NCBI GenBank assembly: GCA_019649035.1
Contig: BMAT01008461.1
Coordinates: 18,174-39,193 of the forward strand
Origin: Elysia marginata
Taxonomy: Eukaryota > Mollusca > Gastropoda > Plakobranchidae
Reading direction: 5' to 3'
Length of the DNA: 21,020 bases
This document shows, in pieces, positions 8,447-16,497 of the stretch (position 1 is the stretch's first letter; every line of letters starts with the position of its first letter). A model generated the notes under the pieces. It did no database searches. It was given only the letters and a program-made list of their open reading frames with translations, and had not been told where the DNA came from. A program made the translations under genes and the position numbers.

Positions 8447-9436
8447 CTAACTAGCATGAGGAAGGTCCATGTACTTCCGCACCCTTTTGGCCCACTCAGA
8501 CCCGACCGTATTCGCCTCGAACGCGCGATCAAAGCGTTCACTCTGTTCACGCGAGAAAAAGTTCTTCCAATCTCCTATTTCGCCTTTTCTAAGAACCACG
8601 CCATTTTCGCTGAAAACGAGTTTTTCCACGGCTGTTATTTTCCCAAGCTTTTTCTTCATGTTTTCAAATCGCGTCACGAGTGCGATTTTCTCCGCCAGGG
8701 CATCGGAGTGTCCCAGGAAATGGCACAGTTTCCTGATTTCCTCGACAGGCTGGGCTCTGACTTTCTCGTACTGAAAAATGTGGACTGGAAGGTTTGGATG
8801 CGCCTTGGCAAACCTTTCCACAGTTTTGACGTGGTCCCACCAGTGGCCCATGGGAAGATCCCCGGCAAGGTGGAATTTCAGAAACTCTTCCCAAGATCCC
8901 CGAAAACGCCATGAGTCGTAAGAGAATCTAGAGTTGAGGTGATACATCGACACAAGAACGTCCTTTGGATTGCGGATGATGTATATGAGTTTCGTGTTAT
9001 TTTTTATAACTTCGGCAGGGAAGTAGCGTGGCCGAAGATGTGTCACCAGATTGCGCGGCGATGGAATTGAGGCCAAATTTCCGGGGATGTCGAGAAGATT
9101 GGTAGAAAAGTAGTCAGTTTTAAACTCGGTGGTCTGATTGAGAACCATGTTGACCAACTCGAAGCACCAGTGGTTTCCGGAGCGGGCAAAACCGCAAGTA
9201 ATTACGTCATCATGGCGCATGCGCAAACTGCGCACTTCTCGAAGGTGGGCCGCCATGTCATCGACGGCGTCGAATTTCATGTACCACACACCGTCCACCT
9301 TCTCCATATCGATGTAGTGGAGTCCATCCGGTTTGGGTGATTCGCAAAGCCTGCTCACGACACTGGTACAAGCTGTAACAGGCGGTTCCTGCCTGAAGAC
9401 CTCCCCTAAATGCTGGTGATCAGCTGTGGTCTCCAT
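8447..9436 (-). CDS. Cytosolic sulfotransferase (SULT-type), intact single-exon ORF, 329 aa
   Basis: Transfers the sulfuryl group of PAPS to a hydroxyl or amine acceptor, probably in the cytosol: there is no signal peptide or membrane segment. The fold is complete. The PAPS loop is GFARSGNHW (residues 82-90; family form YPKSGTTW). The catalytic-His region is VTHLRPRYFP (His133). The 3'-phosphate site is YIIRNPKDVLVSMYH (Arg155, Ser163). A core block LAGDLPMGHWWDHV (190-203) and the C-terminal PAPS loop RKGEIGDWKNFF (283-294) follow. The ATG has A at -3 and G at +4, and an in-frame TAA lies 33 bases upstream (9470-9472), so this start is firm unless a 5' exon is spliced in. It is slightly longer than the ~295-residue vertebrate enzymes because of an N-terminal extension. 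Oddities: Arg replaces the loop Lys, Val the Lys of KTH, and the KxxxTVxxxE dimer motif is degraded. The acceptor cannot be told from sequence. Confidence 0.93.
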   Translation of the reverse strand: METTADHQHLGEVFRQEPPVTACTSVVSRLCESPKPDGLHYIDMEKVDGVWYMKFDAVDDMAAHLREVRSLRMRHDDVITCGFARSGNHWCFELVNMVLNQTTEFKTDYFSTNLLDIPGNLASIPSPRNLVTHLRPRYFPAEVIKNNTKLIYIIRNPKDVLVSMYHLNSRFSYDSWRFRGSWEEFLKFHLAGDLPMGHWWDHVKTVERFAKAHPNLPVHIFQYEKVRAQPVEEIRKLCHFLGHSDALAEKIALVTRFENMKKKLGKITAVEKLVFSENGVVLRKGEIGDWKNFFSREQSERFDRAFEANTVGSEWAKRVRKYMDLPHAS

Positions 9437-9554
9437 ATTAAAAATGCGCTCAATATAGAGAGCACAAATTTAGTTTTTCCTTTTCGGATTGGTGAATAAA
9501 CACAGAGTTGTTGAATTTCTCGAGAAATTTTCTCTAAGAGAAGTCAAAAAAATA

Positions 9555-9562
9555 CTTTTATA
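9555..9562 (-). promoter_or_regulatory. Candidate TATA box (TATAAAAG) of the sulfotransferase
   Basis: The coding strand has TATAAAAG about 120 bases upstream of the ATG, a good match to the metazoan TATA consensus. Transcription would begin near 9525-9532, giving a 5' UTR of about 90 bases that contains the in-frame stop. The region is AT-rich, so a chance match is possible. Confidence 0.4.
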
Positions 9563-10580
9563 ATCAGTATAAAGATTCGTTTGCACGTATCTTCAATTGG
9601 CCAGTTTTTTTCCCTCAATTTAAAGCTTGTTCAGAGAAAACCAATCGCTTCAATCAGTAAGGTTGAGTTGCTTTCTGGTATAAGCTTCGACTGATTTTTG
9701 CTTGCCGTGCATCCCTCGCTTATTGAGATCTTGAAAGCCGATTCAATGTCTTTTAAAATATGGTTTCCTGTTGAGGGGAAGAAAGGGAAGAAATTAACAT
9801 CTTGTTTACGTGGAAATTTATTTGATCAAATACTATGATGACATCCTGACTCTTTTAACACAACACTTCTAGTAAAACTACACAGGAAATTAGAGGCACA
9901 TTTCTCTATAAGATAAAAGTAAAAATAATATTAAGCGTTTTTAAAATAGCAACCAATGCACTATAATACTATAAGGGGTTCAAATAGTTCCCCCGACCGG
10001 CCACCACCAACCACATTACCTTCTAAACTCACAGAAGAACAGCAAATAAATGGCTGCTCTTATCTTTCGTTCGGTCAAGCTCAAGAGCCGGACAACCGCC
10101 GGTCAATATATACAGAACTTCAGAGTTGAATAAATTAAACCTAAACGAGTGCCTCGGGTACCATAAATCAGGAGGCCTACGTCTTATCAATGCTCCCGAC
10201 TGATGAACCAGTTCCAGACCTGAGCCTGTCTCGATTTTAAGTCGACAGCCAGACATTGCATAAAATCGGTCAATCCTTTCAGACACGAATTGATGACTCA
10301 TGTTCCGCAGCTAATCTTGTAACACTGACAATGGTATAATAAAAAAAACCCAATGGTTTTAGTCTTCCACCGCCGAAGGCAGTCTTAAATATTTACCCCA
10401 GCAGGCCAATACACACCAGAGTAGATTCGACTCATATATCAGAGCATTATGGTACTGTTGCCTATAGTATTAGGCGCTCAAAACTAACATTCAACAAATT
10501 TGTAGCACTGTCCATAGCCTTGGACTGATTTTGCAGATGAGCAAAGTGGATAAATTATTTTCCTACAACAATTACAAAAT
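9563..10580. other. Gene-free stretch with one unrecognised open frame (10029-10301, minus)
   Basis: Mostly AT-rich with nothing recognised. The minus-strand frame at 10029-10301 (90 aa, beginning MSHQFVSERIDRF and ending SSHLFAVLL) is not low-complexity and is less AT-biased than its surroundings, but matches no family I know. It could be a decayed coding fragment of a repeat. I give it little weight as a gene. Confidence 0.35.
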
Positions 10581-10655
10581 GAGCTGTAGTTGAGAATCGA
10601 ACCCCAAGCACCGGTTCACGAGTCCGACGCGCAAACCCCTGAGCCACGCTGCTCC
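10581..10655 (-). mobile_element. tRNA-like element (SINE head or tRNA pseudogene)
   Basis: The minus strand has a near-perfect A box TGGCTCAGGGG (10636-10646) and B box GGTTCGATTC (10594-10603) at tRNA spacing, with total length about 75. Folded as a tRNA, the anticodon loop would be CTCGTGA. The anticodon stem has an A-A mismatch, the T stem a G-A mismatch, and the acceptor stem about two mismatches, so it is not a sound tRNA. Downstream on the same strand (10507-10520) GGCTATGGACAGTG matches the body of the SINE copies at 12818 and 14869, which favours a SINE. Confidence 0.6.
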
Positions 10656-10659
10656 AGGC

Positions 10660-11880
10660 TGATATATATGAAAAAAATAGGTAGAAACTTGGGTATAAGA
10701 AAGTAATCTGAGGAAACGAGACATCCTGATTTTTAGCACTTCTGGGTTTAAATTTAATATTGCAGGCTTAAACCCTGACAGGTCTAAATTAAAAAAAAAA
10801 TCCGCTTTCCAAGCCTTTAGCTCTATGTTTTTTTTTCAAACCTAGCATATTATTACATGGCTATTATAATCTCTATTAAAAAAATTAAGTAATAATTATT
10901 CTTTATTTGATATTTTCTTGGAGTTTTAGAAGAATCCTTGTAATCGTTGTTCTCCCCACACGTCGACAATAAACATGGATAATAATAATATAATGCACAG
11001 GTTTATTGAATTGAACAAAAAAAGTTATACATAAACATACAAGGGTACCTAAAAACATGCAAATCTACCACATACATACCACATGCATGTATTAACAAGT
11101 TTGATTAAAACGCATCACTTTTATTGTTCTAAGAGTCGTGTTTCCGTTTAAAGTCTCTGGCATCGTTGAAAGAGTCAAAGCACCAGGGCAAAGCACGAGA
11201 GTTTACGGAAAGACATTAGAGACCTTTAGCACACGCACCGTGTCGCACTACGCGTACGTGAAAATCGGGAAAGCAGATTGAGGAAACTATAAAAATAATG
11301 AAACCAGTTTCTAAAAATAGACGCCACAGACGTTCGCGTCATACTCATGTGTTGCTGCTTAAAGTCTGTAATAGGTATTTTTAGCGCAACTCAACATCAC
11401 ATCAACCCAGCTAGAATGGGTGTGAGTCAACTAAGTACTAGACGCTAGAACAATAGTAATAGTTACTTACAAAGAGCAATCCCGAATTCAAGCAGAGGAA
11501 ACAGAGGCAAGCTTTTGGTGCTCAGGGCAAATAAAGAGGGAAATACCACATTCTTAAACTCTAACACTTGCATGGAATAAACATTAACTTTAAAGTTTTT
11601 TAGAACTTGTAATACCACAAGACACGCAGCAGTGTGGATAGAGGTAAGATTACTTCTAAGGCGATAGAAAAACAAGATGACGAGAAAATAATCCAAGCCG
11701 CCTATTTCTTTCTAGTTGTCCGATGAGACAGTAGTAAGGGCCTGCCTCTCTCTACATCTCTCAAAACAAGCCCTACAGAATTTGTTTAATAGTGTTCTCT
11801 ATAATTCCTTCGCATGTAAGTGAGGCAAACAGGGTTAATTAGGCACAATTGGAGACTCTAAAATCCTATAACTTTGTAAT
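10660..11880. other. Gene-free stretch
   Basis: No gene recognised. It contains A/T-rich spacers and, around 11140-11290, a less AT-rich block with ACGCGTACGTG-like sequence that has the feel of an old repeat but matches nothing I can name. The open frame 11463-11696 (minus) is motif-free. Confidence 0.45.
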
Positions 11881-11888
11881 GCAATTAA

Positions 11889-11936
11889 TATTATCATTAT
11901 TATCATTACTACTACTGCTACTACTGGTAATACTAT

Positions 11937-12014
<78 letters not shown>

Positions 12015-12062
12015 TACTACTACTACTACTATTACTACTACTACTATTATTATTGTTATTGT

Positions 12063-12109
<47 letters not shown>

Positions 12110-12110
12110 T
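11889..12110 (+). repeat. Compound (ACT)n-(AGT)n microsatellite forming a foldback
   Basis: A (TTA/ACT) lead-in gives an uninterrupted ACT run (about 11937-12009), then interrupted ACT to about 12045, an ATT/GTT hinge (about 12045-12062), and about 16 AGT units to 12109. ACT and AGT are reverse complements, so the two halves pair into a long trinucleotide hairpin. The apparent poly-Leu/poly-Val open frame here is an artefact of the repeat. Confidence 0.93.
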
Positions 12111-12530
12111 AATTTTTATATTACTATTCTGGCGCGTACCTCAGTTAACCTAGCCCCTAGTCGCCTCATATTGTTTTGCTTCAGGACATACACACACAGT
12201 CGAAATGAGTTCCCAACTACGATAAACTCTGGTCGATTCGAAGATGGATAAATCTTGCCGAATGATATGAATGAATGCACTTTGCACGACTTAGCACTTC
12301 ACTTGAGATTACGATGACAAGGACTATCATGAGAATAGTATGAAAGTGGAGGGCATTGCCCTACAACCTCAAACAATATGGCACGTCCTCTCAAGATGAT
12401 CTAACCCACGTGAGATAAGAAGCGGTGTTGATAGTTGTTACTGTTGCGATGTTGTTAGCGTGCGTGATGGTGTACCAATATCTAGAACGATAATACAGAT
12501 AGCTCAAGTCATGTGTTACAGTGTTAACAA
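12111..12530. other. No recognisable feature
   Basis: Unique-looking sequence of moderate GC with short open frames only. I see no gene, RNA or repeat match. Confidence 0.45.
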
Positions 12531-12535
12531 CCTAA

Positions 12536-12592
12536 TTATTTTTATTATTATTATTATCATTATTATTATTATTCTTACTATTATCATCATGA
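12536..12592 (+). repeat. (ATT)n microsatellite, imperfect
   Basis: TTATTATTATTATTATCATT-type triplets with ATC and CTT interruptions. Confidence 0.85.
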
Positions 12593-12817
12593 TAGTAAAG
12601 GTAGCGCATCAGTGACACACTTGGAGCGCAGTGAAAGTGGGGCTGTAAGTTTATCTTATGCCGTGCAAAATAACCACAACAATATTGGTCAAGGTGATGA
12701 GGCTTGATGTGATAGCAACGGTTTGTCAGTAACGGTGAAGTAGGAAAAAAGTAGAAGGAGCTTTCTATATGTAGCGCTAACACTGCAATGCTGTATGCGA
12801 CCCCCAACATGATTTAT

Positions 12818-13079
12818 ACAAAGGGCCAGCAATAACTTATTAATGTTCTGAGCTTACAAAGGAGCAGCAGTTACAGCGCACTACTCTAGCATTATGACAA
12901 GACCATTCACTGCCCATAGCCAGGTACTCATTTAACGCAAGACTGAGCGAGTAAAATAATGTGTATAAAGAGACTTTCCAAAACAAATGAACGCCAGCTT
13001 TCCTGCCGAGTCAGGGCTTGAACCCCGGGCCTTTGGGTTCTAGAACCGAGTGTATACCACTACATCACTACACTAATGA
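12818..13079 (-). mobile_element. tRNA-derived SINE with head and body (copy B)
   Basis: On the minus strand a tRNA-like head (13079-13003) has A-box-like TAGTGATGTAGTGG (13057-13070) and B-box-like GGGGTTCAAGCCC (13014-13026), close to Glu/Pro-type tRNAs. A body follows with CTGGCTATGGGCAGTG and GCTGCTCCTTTG, ending near GGCCCTTTGT (about 12818). The region 12818-12928 repeats, by eye about 80% alike, at 14869-14984. No target duplication or tail is clear, so the outer limits are approximate. Confidence 0.65.
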
Positions 13080-13329
13080 CAAAATAAATATTTAAACTAT
13101 AGTGTTTATAATTTAAAAAAGGGTTATAGTTAGAAAAATAAAAAGCAAACATTTTTCAATCAACACATTCTTATGGCAAGTCCTTAACTCGGTACGGCTT
13201 ACAATGCAAAATGCAACACATTTCCCAATTGAAATACGTTTGTAATGATAAAAACACCCCTGGTGCCACAAGTAGCACCGTAGCATCTTATAATCAGTGT
13301 AATCGTACTTTAATTTTAAATCAATAACG

Positions 13330-13510
13330 ATGATGCAGGTGATAATGATGATGGTAATGATGGCGACTACAACGACAACACGGATGCTGCTAATGATGAT
13401 GCTGATAATGATAATGATGACGATGATACTGGTGATGATGATGATGATGATGATGATGATGCTGATGGTGAAAATGATGATGATGAAAAAGATGATGATG
13501 ATACATTGAT
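13330..13510 (+). repeat. (GAT)n microsatellite, imperfect
   Basis: ATGATG triplets in a patchy tract, with a pure run of nine GAT at 13434-13460. Isolated GATGATG patches continue to about 13760. Confidence 0.9.
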
Positions 13511-14490
13511 GAAAATATACACTCTAGCATAGAATGCGATCTAATGATAAATGTGGTAGTGATGATTGTGGTATTTTAAACAATATATACTTATGATGGC
13601 AAAATTTTTGAAAGTTAGTGATGATGATAGTGACAGCATAGAAGCTGTCAACAAAGAAAAGGACGATAATAGATTTGGTAATAATGTTCATAGGGATGAT
13701 GGTGATTCCGATAATAACAATGAAAATAATTAGGAATGTGGTCATGTCTATAATTGTGATGATGGGTAAAAGATTTCTACGCTAAAGATGCTAATACTTC
13801 AGGTATTCATAATGTTGGTAATCCTACAGGTACTAATAATGTTTATGGTGTTAACGACGGTGATAATGACGACGTAAGTTATCATTCATGTTAGCAATTG
13901 CGGCGTTCATTAAAAGTTGCGGAAATTTTTTTTGTAAAATAATGATCATTGTAATGGTGACGGCGATAACTTAAATTATACTCCTGATGTTCCTAATCCT
14001 AGCTGGGTTGGTAAAAAAAAAATCAACGATCGTGGTGAGAATAATGATGTTATGACAAAGAAGTTAAATGACGACTCCAACGACGAATATTGAAATTCAA
14101 GGTATGGAATTTTTCAATATAATTTAAAGGAGATGTACACAAGGGGTTAAAAACAAACTTACCGACAGTTTCACTTTCACTGGACAGGGAACTAAAACTA
14201 CACTCACTACACGATAATGAAAGAAGCCTCATCGAACCCAGTCTATCGACAGAATCATTCAGCAGTTAGTCGCATACTAAACCCAGACCTGAATGAACGG
14301 AGTCTTGCCCTCTGTTCTAACGATCCACTCGTATGTTTGTTTAACTAGGCTACATATTTCTCTAAGGGCTCGAGCGAATCAGTTCCGACAATGTTGGTTC
14401 GTGACACAAGCAACGAGCGGTTGGTGCGCGTCAACTACAGTCTGACTGAGTATGAAATTCTATACGCTTTCATCAGTCAAGTTAGCCGCA
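13511..14490. other. Gene-free stretch
   Basis: Scattered GAT/AAT triplets give way to ordinary AT-rich sequence. Open frames 13524-13745 and 14050-14232 (minus) show no motif and appear to be chance. Confidence 0.45.
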
Positions 14491-14520
14491 GCGGTGCGGT
14501 GCGGTGCGGTGCGGTGCGAT
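14491..14520 (+). repeat. (GCGGT)n pentanucleotide repeat
   Basis: Five exact GCGGT units and a sixth variant (GCGAT) in tandem; conspicuously GC-rich for this window. Confidence 0.92.
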
Positions 14521-14868
14521 GCAAGGCAGATTCCCCTTGTTTTTTTTTTACGTGTGGCACAATGTCTATGCCCCATTGTGGTGAGTGTTTAAAAAAAAGC
14601 AACAACCACGTCTAGCGTTAGATTGGTTTATTATAATATTAAATTGAGCGCAACGAGAAAGAAAACAAAAAGAAGTTGAAGATTCAGTATTAAAGGGGAG
14701 AACCACACAGAATGATTCCATCTGTAAGTCGTTGGACTCTCAAGATTCTTTCTCGTGCAGACTATGTTTGGCGCGCAGATTAGGTCGAATCGCAATACTT
14801 TGGTAGTTAATAATCACGGTTACCATTTTTGAAATTGAGCAGCATCAGTTGTTTAAAATGTGTCCTCT

Positions 14869-14984
14869 ACAAAGGGCCATCAATACGGTAACTAAACTAT
14901 GTTCTGAGCTCACAAAGGAGCAGCAGTTTCAGCGCATCACTTCAGCACTATGACAAGACAGGTCACTGTCCATAGCCAGGCACT
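14869..14984 (-). mobile_element. Headless SINE copy (copy C), relative of 12818-12928
   Basis: It shares with copy B the ordered blocks ACAAAGGGCC, ATGTTCTGAGCT, ACAAAGGAGCAGCAGTT, TATGACAAGAC and CCATAGCCAGG (plus-strand reading). The tRNA head, expected at higher coordinates, is absent; the pogo-related repeat starts exactly there. Confidence 0.7.
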
Positions 14985-15192
14985 AGCTAGGAAAAGTACA
15001 GTATGCAGTGGAATATTATCGAGAATATTTCTGTCGTTCCATAAAGTTAGAAATCGTTGTGAAGTTGGAATGTGTATTGAAATCCACTTAAAGTCAACAC
15101 CTTTGAGGGAAACTCTTGCTTAAAGTCAGTTGTGTTTTGCAGTCCCATCTTGTATTTCATTATATTTTTGTCATGGTTACAAAGCAAAATCA
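14983..15192 (+). repeat. Pogo-related dispersed repeat, copy 1 (right end missing)
   Basis: Begins CTAGCTAGG, then CAGTGGAATATTATCGA, CCACTTAAAGTCAACACCTT, GGGAAACTCTTGCTT, GTTTTGCAGTCCC and TTGTATTTCATTATATTTT. The same blocks recur in order and orientation at 16221-16432. CAGTGGAAT and the TCTTGCTT...TCCC motif are those of the MITE ends elsewhere in the window. Confidence 0.72.
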
Positions 15193-15225
15193 TAGCGCGT
15201 GGGTGCGGGACCAAAATTATGGAGT

Positions 15226-15276
15226 ATAATAATAATACTGATGATGATAATGATGTTGATGATAATAATAATAATG

Positions 15277-15321
<45 letters not shown>

Positions 15322-15336
15322 GTAATAATAATAATA
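15226..15336 (+). repeat. (AAT)n/(GAT)n microsatellite
   Basis: AATAATACTGATGATGATAA leads into an almost pure AAT run to about 15336. It is followed at once by CAAACATTTATCGAGCG. Confidence 0.93.
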
Positions 15337-15347
15337 GCAAACATTTA

Positions 15348-15382
15348 TCGAGCGGTTTCCGACAAAGACTCAAAGCGCTTGA
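15348..15382. other. Imperfect stem beside the (AAT)n tract
   Basis: TCGAGCGGTTTC (15348-15359) and CAAAGCGCTTGA (15371-15382) pair at about 9 of 12 positions around an 11-base loop. From general experience, an ATT/AAT tract followed by ACATTTAT-AGCGC-like sequence and a CAAAGCGCTT partner is a common arrangement in marine animal genomes; the family here is not named. Confidence 0.4.
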
Positions 15383-15458
15383 AATTCTGCGCTTCGGAAT
15401 TAGGTAGACTCACTAGATTTCATAGCCCACCTAGATTAAAAAATGCATAATCATGACC

Positions 15459-15475
15459 AAAAAAAAAAAAAAAAA
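15459..15475 (+). repeat. A17 homopolymer, possible retroelement tail
   Basis: Seventeen consecutive A followed by CAACAAAAAAC. It could be the poly(A) tail of a retroposed sequence extending leftwards, but no body is recognised. Confidence 0.6.
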
Positions 15476-15590
15476 CAACAAAAAACTCATTAATATTCAA
15501 GTTCAGACCGAATGATAAGCAGGAAATTACCGTGCTATCAGGTAAGCGTTTCAAGCGAAATCTCAAGATGTAGCTATTGTTATGTAGACT

Positions 15591-15619
15591 CTAGGCCGCC
15601 TTTGAGTACGGTGGCCTAG
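15591..15619. other. Strong stem-loop
   Basis: CTAGGCCGCC (15591-15600) pairs with GGTGGCCTAG (15610-15619), a 10-bp stem with one G-T pair and a 9-base loop. The sequence GTAGAC flanks both sides. The role is unknown. Confidence 0.55.
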
Positions 15620-15805
15620 TGTAGACGCCACATATCAAACGGATAATATAACACGTTTATTGATGAAATATTCTCTAAGACCATGAGAATAAAATAACAT
15701 AGTCTCTTCTTTTGTTAAAACGGGGCGTGTCATGTTTTTCTATGTATGTCAGTTGGGTCTTTAGACCCTTTTGCGTATGTGTGAACAAATGGACACCTAA
15801 AACAT

Positions 15806-16181
15806 GCTGCTAATACATTCGTTAGTCGATTTGTCACTCGCACGTATATATACCATGTTCCAAGGGCATGTTATAGACTTCTTTTTCTATGTCTTGATAT
15901 GCTGCTAATACATTCGTTAGTTAAATTTGTCACTCGCACATAATTATACCATGCAGCTCCAAAGGCATGTTATAGACTGCTTTTTCTATGTCTTGATATG
16001 CTGCTAATACATTCGTTAGTCGATTTGTCACTCGCACGCATATATACCATGTTCCAAGGGCATGTTATAGACTGCTATTTCTATGTCTTGATATGCTGCT
16101 ACTACATTCGTTAGTCAATTTGTCACTTGCACATATGCCATGCTCCAAGGGCATGTTATAGACTGCTCTTTCTATGTCTTG
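15806..16181 (+). repeat. Minisatellite, four ~95-bp units in A-B-A-B order
   Basis: Units start at 15806, 15901, 16000 and 16095, each with GCTGCTA-TACATTCGTTAGT, a TTTGTCACTYGCAC core, CATG-CCAAGGGCATGTTATAG and a CTATGTCTTGA end. Lengths are 95, 99, 95 and about 87. Units 1 and 3 differ at only 3 of 95 positions, while units 2 and 4 share other variants such as CACATA and CTCCAA. Units are directly adjacent, with no unique spacers. A decayed partial unit may precede (around 15730). Confidence 0.93.
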
Positions 16182-16220
16182 ACCCATGAATGATTAAATC
16201 TAACCCTCACCTTTACCTGT

Positions 16221-16495
16221 CTAGCTAGGGAAAGTCCTGTACGCAGTGGAATATTATCGATAATGTTGCTTTCATTCCCTATAGTTATCCCTGTAGTCAA
16301 AAATTGTGGAGTTGGAATAAACAGTGAAACCCACTTAAATTCAACACCTTCAAGGGAAACTCTTGCTTGAAGTCATCAGTGTTTTGCAGTCCCGCCTTGT
16401 ATTTCATTATATTTTAGTAATGATCAAAATCAACTCTTGCTTAATTTCAGCAAATTTTTCGGTCCCGACGTGTTGACTTTATCAGGATTCCTTTG
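16221..16495 (+). mobile_element. Pogo-related dispersed repeat, copy 2 (with right end)
   Basis: 16221-16432 repeats 14983-15192 in the same orientation. It then goes on with CTCTTGCTTAATTTCAGC, TTTTTCGGTCCCGACGTGTT and GACTTTATCAGGATTCCTTTG, and a TA at 16496-16497. The reverse complement of this end (CAAAGGAATCCTGATAAAGT) matches the left end of the MITE at 4377. The block TCTTGCTT...TCCC occurs twice within this copy (about 16370 and 16437), so it is internally duplicated or nested. Confidence 0.68.
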
Positions 16496-16497
16496 TA

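Noticed and set aside
8456..8914. 152-aa plus-strand frame opposite the sulfotransferase
   Set aside because: Antisense shadow of a gene with clear family motifs on the minus strand.
11849..12112. Poly-Leu/poly-Val open frame
   Set aside because: Direct translation of the (ACT)n/(AGT)n repeat; no coding signal.
13003..13079. Functional tRNA gene
   Set aside because: The A/B boxes are tRNA-like but the stems do not pair well and a SINE body shared with another locus follows.
15047..15407. Poly-Leu (minus) and Asn-rich (plus) frames
   Set aside because: Both come from the (AAT)n tract.
15806..16181. CRISPR-like array
   Set aside because: The ~95-bp units are directly contiguous with no unique spacers; it is a minisatellite in a eukaryotic setting.
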